IMG/VR virus record: IMGVR_UViG_3300008117_004020
Coordinates: 54,148 to 118,147 of that record
Reading direction: 5' to 3' (one strand)
Origin: a virus
DNA length: 64,000 nucleotides
The notes beneath the pieces are model-generated. The model was not told the DNA's origin, made no database searches, and saw only the letters and a list, made by a program, of their open reading frames with translations. A program made the translations under genes and the position numbers. Shown here piece by piece: positions 29,201-39,900 of this stretch (positions within the stretch are counted from its first letter, which is position 1; each line of letters begins with the position of its first letter).

Positions 29201-29342
29201 CGCTATTATATAATGACTTTAATCTTGTAAAACCTTGGTCATACCTTGACTGTTTTACCTGTAAAGCCTTGGAAATCAAATCAAAATCTGGTACAAACAG
29301 CTTTTGTTCGGGAAAGTAATCTGCGTTTAAATATGTTGCCAT
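26235..29342 (-). CDS. Internal (cargo) virion protein, unknown function
   Basis: A 1035-residue protein opening the giant-gene block, preceded directly by a copy of the phage promoter-like motif. The first 110 residues are helical with the pattern FDLISKALQVKQSRYDQGF, then an acidic segment with SLPQNVSMAENVFEPFF. I associate this layout with a conserved protein found beside the giant genes in crAss-like and related Bacteroidota phages. No enzyme motif, signal peptide or membrane segment is visible. A low-complexity Gly/Thr/Lys region sits near residues 420-445. Only three bases separate its stop from the start of the 2813-residue gene, so the two are co-transcribed. The cargo/ejection role is inferred from the neighbours. 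Confidence 0.6.
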   Translation of the reverse strand: MATYLNADYFPEQKLFVPDFDLISKALQVKQSRYDQGFTRLKSLYNSVLNSKATNPQDIEKQAEYLKDIENNLKDLPNVDLSLPQNVSMAENVFEPFFNDKELQNDIGITKISGQQLQMGQSFLTSDDAKKRAMHSPISDEYVTLPLKELRRAKRGDGSIMNVKPRYYVPGVNLVDKLEKYLTSDKLKVISQTRDGKGAIFERVNGKLIEQPLKYLLDGLITGDERKYFDAWGEVVYDRALEEKMAQGLSETDARKELGYDLANKTRDLYTQELQNYKSAYERANTAWDTYFKANSKDGKIPNTEDAKGYRANVLFYKKQYEDYEKRLNMFDLDKTASEYTRLGKNYWSETLYSQSLDKIVKGYSYGTEQSTVKKDETFFAWLDLQEKKLDRESRERMAQMRIDAAGTPGGMTFGFDPETGQLTMIPATGTKTTKKGTTPGEPTDLQKANTPQQSLLGNVPKNTSISGLLGTMATYRKSLEGTVDAASMSFIERALRTEFPEVNTVIQHVLKRNSGDLNKESPEYLKFKGLITDPKTDIGYKDDNTELPVKKFVQKYGAEFEKWLAGKDGDKTPTYANMYSFLFGKASDNMNLTKANMPFSEWSKLAFDLENIDNAKNQLDKINNDINKISNELLAPGKNIVDPLLVVKDSHGNYRFKTRDEIKAEINDATSVIKDEEIRTPGDFGISYSTHVVTRKDPAKAKKLRYIDNNYDSIIEEFNNSLPAQDSLKLIGEKDNLAQFYGYTLADMPDLQGENAEKAIGLLLKLGSEEVSQPKLPEDNLTQILDYSKLVGNNEIDDEQKNAIRSAIGNLLNSHATSGAQHQVLYEPFTGIQGDDRYRYTIRFNDKYLEGRIAELTTQSTATNDNDAILAEKEIVKKIKANGLVFRVSQQEIRLPNKMIPGTLPGEYNITERYFQENMNYSSPEFAKDRYEYKIRKLSTGEGYEVSGTYKMPVINDNGEIEYEPVSLAGDDADQVILFPPTNSFRSVNESVVAYIGNQIALAERQNKTKLKSLKANSPQTFITVQDLDGSLNR

Positions 29343-29344
29343 AG

Positions 29345-29372
29345 TCTATATAATATAATATACAAAAAAATC
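29345..29372 (-). promoter_or_regulatory. Phage promoter-like motif, copy A
   Basis: On the minus strand the sequence reads TTTTTTTGTATATTATAT and continues TATATAGA, ending within a few bases of the ATG at 29342. The core TTTTGTATATTATAT is identical to copies B and C. If transcription starts just after the TATA-like part, the mRNA would be nearly leaderless. It would drive the four giant genes (29342 to 3957). Confidence 0.6.
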
Positions 29373-29401
29373 TGGTAAGTTTAGAATTAAACTTATAATG
29401 T

Positions 29402-32400
29402 TTACCAACCTCCCACTCTATATTCTGGGATGTAACCACCTTGTTTTGATTGTCTTGGGTTGTTTGCATCAGCCATATTCATCATCATCATAGCTGCCAT
29501 AGGATTCTTATTAAACATTATTTGCTGTAAATATAGCTTATCAAATGGATTATTAGGATCCAATTTATTCTGAGTGATAAAGTTTCTATATTGAGCATAT
29601 CCATCACCACCAAGTCCAGTACCAAAACCAAATGGGTTAGTATCAGCTACTGAATACCCACTTCCTGGTTTAAAGTACATATTATAACTTAATGGGTCAA
29701 AAGCTGCCTGAGGATACATTTGATTCATTAAATACTGCTTGTTAGCATTAGCCACCGTATTTATAAAAGCTGCTTTTTTTTGTGCAAACTTGTCCATATT
29801 AGATCTATCAACATTACTTATAAAAACAGCATTTTTATCAGCTAGCTGAGTATTAGCAAGGGCTTCTTCTCTAGCAGCTTGATTGTAGATTTGATTATTC
29901 ATTTGCTCATTAGCTGTAGCAAACTGAATGTTTTGTAATCCTGTATCTAATGTATTCTTTTGAATCTCAGGAAGTAAACTAGCGTTCACTTGCATTTGTC
30001 TAGCAGCTCTAGTTTGAGGAGCTCCACCATACAAATCATTACCTGCCATTGCCATAGCACCTTGAGACTGTAAAAGTCTATTATATGCATCTGTACTAAT
30101 CTGCTTTGCATCAGTATACCTAGGTTGCCATTTAGCTTGATATGGAGGAACATTTCTATAAGGATCATATTGAGCAGCAGCAAATCCTAATATATCTTCT
30201 TCAAATGGACGCTTTTGCAAAACCTGTGAATATGTACTATATACTCTTTTTTTGTCCTCCTCTTTCTTTTTTAAATCATAAGAAGAAGTTTTATCACCCT
30301 TATCTTTTTCTCCACTAGTACTTTCTGAAGTGCTCTCATCAGGAGTATCAAATGTAGCATATAAATCAGGTGTTCCTTCTTTTCCTTTTGTACCTTCTAA
30401 TGGTTGATAATACGTTTCCCAAAATCTTTTTACATCTTCTCTAGGAAGTACTATTCTTCCTACACCAGGTTTATATGCTGTAATTTCTTCCCATGTTGCG
30501 CCTTTTTCTGCAAGAGCCTTAACCATTGGTCTCCAATCTCCTTTTCTGGAACTTCTTCTAGGAGTTACACCTAATGAACCTGGTTGTCCAGATATACCTT
30601 CTTGACCTTGTTGCCAATATAAATTAGGATAGTTATTAGGATCATAAGGAATATATCCCTGTGGAATTTGAGTTTTATCTTTTACTTTGGTAGCTCTAAT
30701 CTTCCTTCCATTGATATCAACATCCACTTCACCATCAGTTTGGAACTTATGTAGTCCACCATGCATCATCATTTCAGGAGATTCTTCTTCTTGTTCTTGT
30801 GGTTGCTGTGGAGCTGTCATTCCCAAAGCCTCACTCAATTCTTCCATATTTTTAGGAGGATTGGTTTGTATCACCTGAGCCAACAAGTCTCCCATACCCT
30901 GCATGCGCATAAGCTTCATCATAGCAGGCATAGCTAATGATGGAATATCATACTCCTTACCCATCATACCCTTGGTCAATTCACCCCCTAATACAGCCTT
31001 AGACATATAATCCTGATAGACGCCAAACTTGTTCATAGCTGTAGATAGTTCAAACTGGTCTGTAATACCACCACCTTGAGCAGTTTTAATAATTTCCGCC
31101 AGTCTATTGTAGTCTTTAGCATTCACCTTAGATCCTAACAGCTTAGCCCATGTATTGTCTTTCTTTTTGTTAGACTCTACATCAAAACCCATCACTTCTT
31201 TTAAAAATGATGGAGCTGTGATATAATCACTCACTACATAAGACCCTGGTTCTACATTAACAGGAACACCCCCTTGACTATGTTTTTTACCATTAACATC
31301 ATAGACGCTCATGCCATCCTTAGCTATAATCATCTCACCTCCCTCCACTTCAATGTTAGGATTGTCTTTTTCACTAGCTTTAGGATAGACAGATCTAATC
31401 TCTGAGTCAACAGGCGCTTCTTCAAAAGATTTAAAATCTCTTACACCTTGTCCTCTATAAAGACCATAGCCCATTTGATCACCCACTGTTCTACCTCCTT
31501 CAGCATATTGACGCTTATCAGAAGTACCTGTAATTCTTATTTTCATACTATTAGGATTATCTTGTAACATATTATCTTCTGGTATTTCTCCACCTTCTTC
31601 AAAATACCCTTGTTGTTTTAATTGATTATAGATCTTTCTATCCTCCCACTTAACAAACTCTTCAAATACCTTTTTCTTTTGTTTTTCATTTAGTTGATTT
31701 AGCTTAATATCTGTACCTACCTCTTTCACTATATATGGGGTGGAACTAGTTTGTTGTTTGGGATTACCAGTGACCCATTTGTTTCTAGCTTCTGAAATAG
31801 AAAGATTATTATAAGCACTTCCAAATATCAAATCACGCATAGCCTTTAAGCCTGTTTCCATATCAGGGAATATTGCCACATGACCATTACCATCCTTTCT
31901 ACCCTTTATTCCACCATACACCTTTGCAAAATCACCCTCTATATGTATATTACCAGGATTATTATGATCCCAGTTAGATATATTAGTTTTATTACTCTTT
32001 TCTCCACTTACACCTTTAACATTAAACAAATGAGAAGGATCTACAAATTTACCTGTTGCATCTCTAAAAGTAAAATGTAAATGTGGACCAGTTGATATGC
32101 CACTATTGCCAGATAACGCCACCTGTTGACCTCTAGTCACCTTATCTCCAATAGTCACTGTATAATCATTTAGATGCGCAAACCCAGACTTTGAACCATC
32201 GTTATGCCTGATAATCAATTGTTTACCACCTTTATCATTACTATAAATATTCTCAACCACCCCATCCATAGGAGAATAAACAATACTATTTACTGGAGCA
32301 GCTAAATCAATTCCATTGTGACTAGATGAAGCTCCTTTTTTTGGTGACTTACGTGGACCAAATCCACTTGTAATTTTAAAGTCTTTTAGAGGCATTGCTA

Positions 32401-33331
32401 TTTCTGAACTTGCACTAGCTGTAGATGAGGCCTCAGAGTCTATAGATGTAACATCAGATTTATCAACTGGTTTAGTAGCAGCATCTTTAGATGAAGCATC
32501 TTGTGCTGGTGTTGGTGCTGTTGCACCACCCACTGGACCAGCATTTCCACCTGGATAATATCCTTGACTCATGTAACGCTCATAGTTCATATTACCTCCA
32601 CTACCAGGCATATAGTCAGGATAGGGTGCTCCTTTCACTGTAGGAGGTATGTCAAATGGCACTAATGCTCCACGCTGTGCCATAAATCTATTACGAGAGT
32701 TATACAAAGACTCTGAGTAGTATGCAGGATATCCCATGTATTCTCTTACAGGTCTACCAGCAAATGGTGTAGGAGTGGTAATCATACCAGGTGTACCTAC
32801 ATTCATAAGCAAGTTGCCTCTCTCACCACCAGGAGCTGTTACAAAGTTTGCAGACTGCCCTAGTTCCTTAGCATACTGGGTGTTGGTATTATAGTTATCT
32901 ATACCCTGCATTAAATCTGAAAACATAGACATACCAGCATTAATCATTGATGGTAGAATATAATTAGACTGTCTAAATGTCTTTTTATTTTGTGCAGCAG
33001 TTTGATTTATAGCTCCAGGACCCCCTACTTTTTGACCCATAGGATTAGTTGTTCCAGTAATAGGTTGTCCTTTAGATCCTACACCTTGACCCATCCAAAT
33101 TCTATTAGCTTCTAATTGTTCAGGATATATCCAATTCCCAGTCTCATCTTGAACCATTCCAGCTGTTGGTGATGCAGAAGGCATCATATTACTAGGACGA
33201 GAAGGTATATTATCAATGTCTGGTATACAGTTACCAAATCCATCATCCATATATCCTTGAGGGCAATCATTAAATAACCCTCTCATTTGAAACTTTGGTA
33301 GTCTTTTTTGACCTGTAATTTTAATACGCAT
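29402..33331 (-). CDS. Virion protein with M23 peptidase and lysozyme-like domains
   Basis: A 1309-residue structural protein with peptidoglycan-cutting domains. Residues about 320-435 are an M23 (lysostaphin-type) endopeptidase: SGFGPRKSP, then H338-N-G-I-D342, then H417-L-H419. H338, D342 and H419 are the expected zinc ligands. A second domain (about 450-560) starts with NNPGNI and has the spacing seen in phage virion muramidase-like domains. Before and after are Gly-rich, Gln-rich regions with short recurring motifs (LPKFQ at 11-15; GGLHKFQT near 860; CPQGYMDDGFGNC at 23-35). A segment near 655-700 (IEVEGGEMII...KKHSQGGVPV) is of a type common in Bacteroidota phage structural proteins. It probably helps open the cell wall during infection. 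A 12-base gap links it to the upstream gene. Confidence 0.75.
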   Translation of the reverse strand: MRIKITGQKRLPKFQMRGLFNDCPQGYMDDGFGNCIPDIDNIPSRPSNMMPSASPTAGMVQDETGNWIYPEQLEANRIWMGQGVGSKGQPITGTTNPMGQKVGGPGAINQTAAQNKKTFRQSNYILPSMINAGMSMFSDLMQGIDNYNTNTQYAKELGQSANFVTAPGGERGNLLMNVGTPGMITTPTPFAGRPVREYMGYPAYYSESLYNSRNRFMAQRGALVPFDIPPTVKGAPYPDYMPGSGGNMNYERYMSQGYYPGGNAGPVGGATAPTPAQDASSKDAATKPVDKSDVTSIDSEASSTASASSEIAMPLKDFKITSGFGPRKSPKKGASSSHNGIDLAAPVNSIVYSPMDGVVENIYSNDKGGKQLIIRHNDGSKSGFAHLNDYTVTIGDKVTRGQQVALSGNSGISTGPHLHFTFRDATGKFVDPSHLFNVKGVSGEKSNKTNISNWDHNNPGNIHIEGDFAKVYGGIKGRKDGNGHVAIFPDMETGLKAMRDLIFGSAYNNLSISEARNKWVTGNPKQQTSSTPYIVKEVGTDIKLNQLNEKQKKKVFEEFVKWEDRKIYNQLKQQGYFEEGGEIPEDNMLQDNPNSMKIRITGTSDKRQYAEGGRTVGDQMGYGLYRGQGVRDFKSFEEAPVDSEIRSVYPKASEKDNPNIEVEGGEMIIAKDGMSVYDVNGKKHSQGGVPVNVEPGSYVVSDYITAPSFLKEVMGFDVESNKKKDNTWAKLLGSKVNAKDYNRLAEIIKTAQGGGITDQFELSTAMNKFGVYQDYMSKAVLGGELTKGMMGKEYDIPSLAMPAMMKLMRMQGMGDLLAQVIQTNPPKNMEELSEALGMTAPQQPQEQEEESPEMMMHGGLHKFQTDGEVDVDINGRKIRATKVKDKTQIPQGYIPYDPNNYPNLYWQQGQEGISGQPGSLGVTPRRSSRKGDWRPMVKALAEKGATWEEITAYKPGVGRIVLPREDVKRFWETYYQPLEGTKGKEGTPDLYATFDTPDESTSESTSGEKDKGDKTSSYDLKKKEEDKKRVYSTYSQVLQKRPFEEDILGFAAAQYDPYRNVPPYQAKWQPRYTDAKQISTDAYNRLLQSQGAMAMAGNDLYGGAPQTRAARQMQVNASLLPEIQKNTLDTGLQNIQFATANEQMNNQIYNQAAREEALANTQLADKNAVFISNVDRSNMDKFAQKKAAFINTVANANKQYLMNQMYPQAAFDPLSYNMYFKPGSGYSVADTNPFGFGTGLGGDGYAQYRNFITQNKLDPNNPFDKLYLQQIMFNKNPMAAMMMMNMADANNPRQSKQGGYIPEYRVGGW

Positions 33332-33342
33332 ACTATTTAAAA

Positions 33343-33918
33343 TTAATCAATTATCTCAAATTTATAGCCTTCTGCTGTAAGTTTTTTTAGCATTTCTTCA
33401 TTTACATCATTTAATACAGTACCTACAGTGAGACCACCCTCTTGCATATATTGCTTCATAGGGTTATTATCTGCATACAAAGATGGTGCTATTGTATACA
33501 TATATGGTGAATTTGCATACGCTGGGATATTAACCTCTCCTTCATATTGATAAGAAGACATACCACCATCTCCAAACATAATATTCTGTGGAAAGTATCC
33601 TCCAAAGTTATACATAGCATTCCCTTCTTTCATATAGTTAGGAATATCACCACCATGCCTATACCACATATTACCTGAGTTAGTTGATCCACCACCTCTG
33701 TATTGAGCACCTGTTTGTTGTTCTTGAATCATTGCTTGAACAGCCTGCCTAATTTGCATTATAGCTTTTTGCTGATCTTTAGGATTCATCTCCTGAATTT
33801 GCTTAATAAGCTTTTCAGGTGTTGTATTAGAAGCTTTTGCATATAATGCGATCTCTTGCATTAATGTATCATCTGTCATGTCCCCATCTTGATTTTGAGG
33901 ATAGTAGGATTTGTTCAT
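33343..33918 (-). CDS. Small structural protein, unknown
   Basis: A 191-residue protein between two large virion proteins. The first 75 residues are helical (TPEKLIKQIQEMNPKDQQKA), probably a coiled-coil or helical bundle. The rest is rich in Gly, Tyr, Asn and Met with repeated short GG-containing turns (RHGGDIPNYM, NFGGYFPQ, FGDGGM). The same turn style appears in both flanking giant structural proteins, which suggests a shared assembly. The leader before its ATG is A-rich (AATAAATCAAATG) with no Shine-Dalgarno. No family recognised. Confidence 0.6.
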   Translation of the reverse strand: MNKSYYPQNQDGDMTDDTLMQEIALYAKASNTTPEKLIKQIQEMNPKDQQKAIMQIRQAVQAMIQEQQTGAQYRGGGSTNSGNMWYRHGGDIPNYMKEGNAMYNFGGYFPQNIMFGDGGMSSYQYEGEVNIPAYANSPYMYTIAPSLYADNNPMKQYMQEGGLTVGTVLNDVNEEMLKKLTAEGYKFEIID

Positions 33919-33923
33919 TTGAT

Positions 33924-36900
33924 TTATTTTTTAATTTTCATGTTATAATAGTCCTTCAACAATCCACCCTCTTTCATAGATTTTTTAGATGGTTTGGAAA
34001 CATAACCTCCATAATTATACTGTAGATTAGTATAATTAAGCATTTCACCAAGTGTTGGTTGGTATTCTTGAGGATTTTTTTGTTTAAACTCAACTCTTTT
34101 ATCTTGATGAACATATGGGTTAAACTTATCTTTCTTTGCATAGTCAATACCATATTTAATGTCTTTAGTCACTCTTGGTCCTGTAGTTCTACTTAATTTA
34201 TTATCAAGAGATATATATTTAGGATCTTTAATTATTTTACTTTCTGCAATTCTTTTTAAAGAATCTAATTTCTCAAATATATTCCATCTTTGTTGTGCAG
34301 CTTGTTCTGTATAATAACCTCCTTCACCTCTTGCTTTATCAAATAATTCACTAAGCTCTTTATTAAGTTTTTTTACTTCTGGTTTACTATTATAATAAAT
34401 ATCCATTTTATTATCATAATAGTTCTCACGCTCTCTATAATATTTTTCAGTGTCAGGGTGATAGTAAGTTCTACTAAACATAGCATCTAATACCCCTACC
34501 CTGCTGTCTCCATATGCAGGAGCATTAGGATTAATACCTAACCATGGACGATCAGGTCTATAATAGAAATTGCTCACTCTTGAAAAACTTGGGGGATTAG
34601 GATAGAAATTCTTAGGATCATTTACACCAACAAGATCATTAGTGGAACAACTTCCTAAATAACAATTAAAATCACCAGCTCTTCTTTGAGCTTGTTCTAA
34701 TGCATCTCCCCATAAGTCATTAGGAATACCTGCATATCTTGAACCATGATGACCTAATATATAAACTCTGTCATCTTTTGTAATCTTACCTAATGTAGGA
34801 ACCACTTGTTTGTCAAAGTATTCTTTACCATATCCTGGCATAATAACTACTTCTTCATTGGGATAGTTTTTACCAATATATGTTTGTAAGTTTTTTGCTT
34901 CTTGTATAAAAGCAGAGGTTGTACGAGGACCAGGAAGACCTGCATTAGGGTCTTCAGGAAACACATAATGTTTTACTGTGCCTTTCTTTTGATACTTAGG
35001 TATTTTAGGAGCGAGTACAGGTATAGATATGTCTCCGCCACCTTGCATTATATTACCACCATACTTTCTATCATAATATCCTGTAGTTCCAGTTCCTATA
35101 CCTATAGGTCTACTCTGAAGCTCTTGCATAAACTGTGAACCTTCTTTCTCAGATGGAAAATATTGAGATGCTCTTTTACCAGACTCATCCGTATAGTCTA
35201 CTCTATAAGGAGTGCTCATATTAACTTTTCCTGATATATCTCCAGCTACCTGTCTAGTTAATGGAAGTATATTATACTCAGGAGCTTGAGATTCTCTTTC
35301 ATTTTTAACAGCTCCACGTTTAGGATGTAAAGTAGCTTCTCTATAAATAACAGGTTGTTTTGGTTTATCGTAAACATATGTTCTTTTATGTCCACCAGTT
35401 CCACCACCTAGATCTACCCATTCATTTGAATATTTAACACCTGCAGGATATTGTTTTTGTTTTATAGCGTATTCCGCATTTTTGAAAAGTTCTTTAAATT
35501 TTGGATTTTTTTTAACACTTTCACGATATTTTTTTAAATTTTCTTTTCTTTCTTGTGCTGATTCTACATGATCATAATGTTCAACAAAACCAACAGCTGG
35601 ATACCTTTGAAAGTTTACAGCACTATCACCATGAGCTTTCAATCTAGGATCATTAGGATCATTTGTATATATAGGAGGAAGAGTCCCACCTTTTTGCATC
35701 ATAGGATATTCATCTACATAATCTGCACCTGGAAAGTAATAGTCTTGACCAGGCTGCATAATAATTTTTTGACCTGTATTAGCATGCGCTTCTACAGGAT
35801 AAGGTACTCCATCCATTGTAATACTAGGCGAAAATACTCTTGTATTTTTACCAGGATGAGCCCATTGACCTCTATCATCATTTATCACCTTCCCTTGTTT
35901 AGCCGTAGTTCCTAAAGATAGTTGATTTGCAGAACCTCCCCATTTTTTAGTTGGAAAAACTTCTTCAATAGGTTCTTTAACTTTTTCACTAGGTTTACTA
36001 TCAAATAAATCATCTGCGTTAAAAACACCATTATAGCCTATACTATATTCAGGATTTGGATCTGCATTCCATTTGTCTATATACTCTTGACGTTCTTTAT
36101 TGGTTTTAAGGTTTATATTTTTTTTGCCAGTATCAGTATACATTGTCAATTCATAAGGACTTTCTATTTTATCAGTTTTTAAATATTCTAATGGAGTAGT
36201 ATTAATTTGTCCAAGCGATAAACTAGCAGCTGATTTACTTCCATCTTCTTCAGAGCTTTGGAAAGCTCTTGATCCACTAAATCTATCCTTAAGTTTTTTC
36301 CATGAATCATAATCCTTTACATATACTGTTTGCTGTTTACCTTGGTAATCTACATAATTAATAGCAAAAGAAGGATTGAATTCTACCTTTTGTTTAGCTT
36401 CTTGAAACTCAGGAGCATATTGAGTAGAAGCGGTGTCAACAAGATTACCTTTCTCATCATAATGTTTAGAGTCCACATGATAATCTGTAATAGCTACAGG
36501 ATTAATTATTTGATTTCCACTTATTACAGAGGCTGACTGATCAACAAATTCATCAACTGCTTTTGGATCATTTCCTTCTTTGATTAATTTGTCCTTATAT
36601 TGTTGAGTAGTATGTCTAACTAAAGGTTGATTTTTATATTTAGTAACGCTTTTAGCAACTGATTTCTTATCTTTATAAGATTTATCAGATGTTGATAATG
36701 TAGGACGAGCATTATTTGCTGTAATTGTTTTTTCATTAAAACTATTAAGATCATTTTCTTTTATACTAACTGCAGAGTTAATTGCTGCATTTGTACTATC
36801 ACTAGCTAATTGATTCCTTCTATTAAAATCATTTATATCTGATGTAATATATGGAGCAGGTCTTGGAACACATGTTCTTTTTACTGTATCCCAATACATA

Positions 36901-39900
36901 TTAGCAGGACATGATCCTGGACCACCTATATCAAATCTTGGAATTTCATATTTAATATCACCACCATTAGCATATCTACCTACATTTTGATAATAATTTT
37001 TTTGTAATGAAGGATTAGTAAAAATTCCTCTCTCCATTGATTTAGTAAGAGGATTATAACTAAATGATTTTAATCCTTCTATACCAGGTAAATCCATTTC
37101 AGTAGTTGGAGTGATAGTTATATTTTTTCTAGGTAATACCCCTTTTTGTAAAACATCACCTAATAATTCCCGATGTGTATCTAAAGGTCTACCTAATGAG
37201 GATTCAAGAGCTGATTGTTTTGCAAATAAATGTCTCCCAAATGGTTTATCAAATATAGATCGTTTAAACATCCCACTATATGGTTGGCTTTTCAACCACC
37301 ACGTTTTGTCACCTGTTAACTTACCAAGATCATTATGAATAATCCAATCATCAATTGGAGTAACTTCTTCATCATATTTAAAATAATCTTTATATGGATC
37401 ATCAAATTCAATTGGTGCTGCATCTGAAACATTATATTTCTTTTGTAACTTTTTAATATGTTTACTAGGATATGGATGATCTGGTCTTGGCATAAACATG
37501 TATGTTTCATCAGAAAGCCCTATTCCATTCTCAAACTCTGACATATAATACATCCTACCATTTCTTTGCAAAAAAGGACCATCAGAATACCACACTGTTT
37601 TTCCTTCAGGGAAATTAGGAGTGCCTTTATAAGATACATTAGGCCCAATAAGCTCTTCTTCAAGAATACGATTAGCATAATATCTATCAGCAAGTTTTGT
37701 ATTTAACTTACTGTTATTTAGCATTTTAGATACAATGACGCTTCTAGGACTGGGTATATTAGAAAGAAGACCTGATTCTGTACCTAAAGCTTTACGTGTT
37801 GCGTTTGCAATTTTTACTGGAGCATTTGTAACAGATTTAGAGCCAGGTAACATTTTAAAACTACCTACACCTGCTACATCACCTAATACTCCTAAAGCTG
37901 GAAGTATATTACTAGTAATACCATCACTGTTAAACCCATATGGATTTTGTCCAACAGCTAATTGCGTAAGTCTACCTGAAGAAGTTATGGGAGCTGTAAT
38001 AGGATTCATATTTACAAATACCTCAGATCCAGCAGTAGCAGCATCATAATCTCTACCAGATGGTGTAGCCATAGCAGCTGTTTGTACTAATGCTGGTGTT
38101 TGTACTTTTCCCCATGCACCTCCCTTAGCTGTTGGGTCATTAGCTGGAGCTATATCACCTGTCTCATAATTAAACTTAGCTCCTGTTTCAAATGCACGTT
38201 GTTTATTTAATTCATACCTTCTTTTTTTAGATTGAGGTGATTCAGGTGTAGCTGGACCTACAAATGTTCTTCTAGCATTTTCTCTAGCACCAGCATCCAT
38301 TTTTCTTTTTGTCTCAGCAGCTATAGCAGCACGTTGCATTACAGCTAAAGCGTCAGCATCTGTAGAATAGTTAGTAGTCTGTCCTAAATCCATCATCCAA
38401 GGATAAACTGTTCCTTTGGTTTGATATTTTTGTAATCCCCCTTCTTTATTAGGTGTAAGATTTTGCCATGCATCTATACCTCTATAGGTTTCTCCTAAAT
38501 CTAAATTTTTGGGAACCTTGCCATATAACTTGTTTAAACGCGCTTGAATTTTTGAAGATGTTTCTGCATCATCCGCCATTTTTAAAAGATCCTCATAATG
38601 TTTAATTTGATTAGATACTACTGAATTTAAATCAACATAGTTAGCCAGCTCATCTCCAAATACATAAATGTTTTTATTTCCTATGTCAAAGTTGGGATCC
38701 ATCATGTTAGATGGATTAGCACGCATTACTCCTTTAGCTTGTGACCCAAGAGGTTTTCTACTCCATAAATACTCAGGTCTAAAATCTTTATGATATGGAT
38801 TATAAGTATTTGCACCTCTTGTTAATTTTTGAAAAGTCCTTTCTAATGATAAATTATGGTCAAAATCAGGATGATTTTTTAAATTATCTAAAGTTCTATT
38901 AACAGCATGATTAATAGCATCTTTCCAATCATACCCCATATTAGTAAAATCACGAATATGTTTCTTATATTCATCCATGAATATTTGTTCATTAAACAAC
39001 TGCTCATTAGTTACAAAATCTAATTTTGTTGGAACTTTTTGTTCTCCATATTGAGCTAAATTAACTAATCTATCACCTGCTGTTGGATTTTGAGAACTAT
39101 AGTAAGTTCTTCCTTTTTGATTTTTTGCTGCTTCTTCAGCACCTTTTTCCTGTTGTTTTAAAAACTGCATATACTCTTCTGCTGTAGAAGGTATACCTGC
39201 TTTTTTATTAAACCAGCTATCTGTAACTCTTTGATTACGAGCTGCTAATCTAGAACTAGGAGGAAGCTCTTCTACAAAAACTGTTTCTGGATTATAGGTA
39301 CTACCTGATGGTGTCCTTGTAGTCATTTTAAGCATACCAAGATCACCAGATAATGCTAAAGCCCCTAGTATGTTTTGTCCTATACTATTATCTGCACTAA
39401 AATATGGATTGAATGTCTTAGGATCAAACATACTTCTACCAGCCCCATAAAGTCTGCTTGTTGACATAATAGGTCCAGTGATAAGAGGATTCATATTCAC
39501 TGTAGTCTCAGCTCCTATTACACCAGCATCTACATTATCTCCTGTAGGCGTAAACAATCCCATAGTTTGAGCTAAAGCGCTGTTTCTCTGAGCTTGACTT
39601 CTAGCATATTCTTGTGCAGATTGTTTTCTTTGTACATCGTACACTTTATTATACTGCCCAATCTGAGGACCTGTTTGTACAGCCCTTTGTTCATTTCTTC
39701 TAGCTATAGCTAAAGCATCAGATGGAGAAACTCTATATCCTGTAGGATTAGTAATAGGATGATAGGGTTGATCTGGTCCTACAGTGCCATCAGTTTGATA
39801 TTGATGCAGTCCCCCATATCCTTTCTTATTAAGAAATTTTTTAACATAATTAAGCTGGTTCTTTATCTTTTCTTCATATACAGGATCTGATGCATACCTA

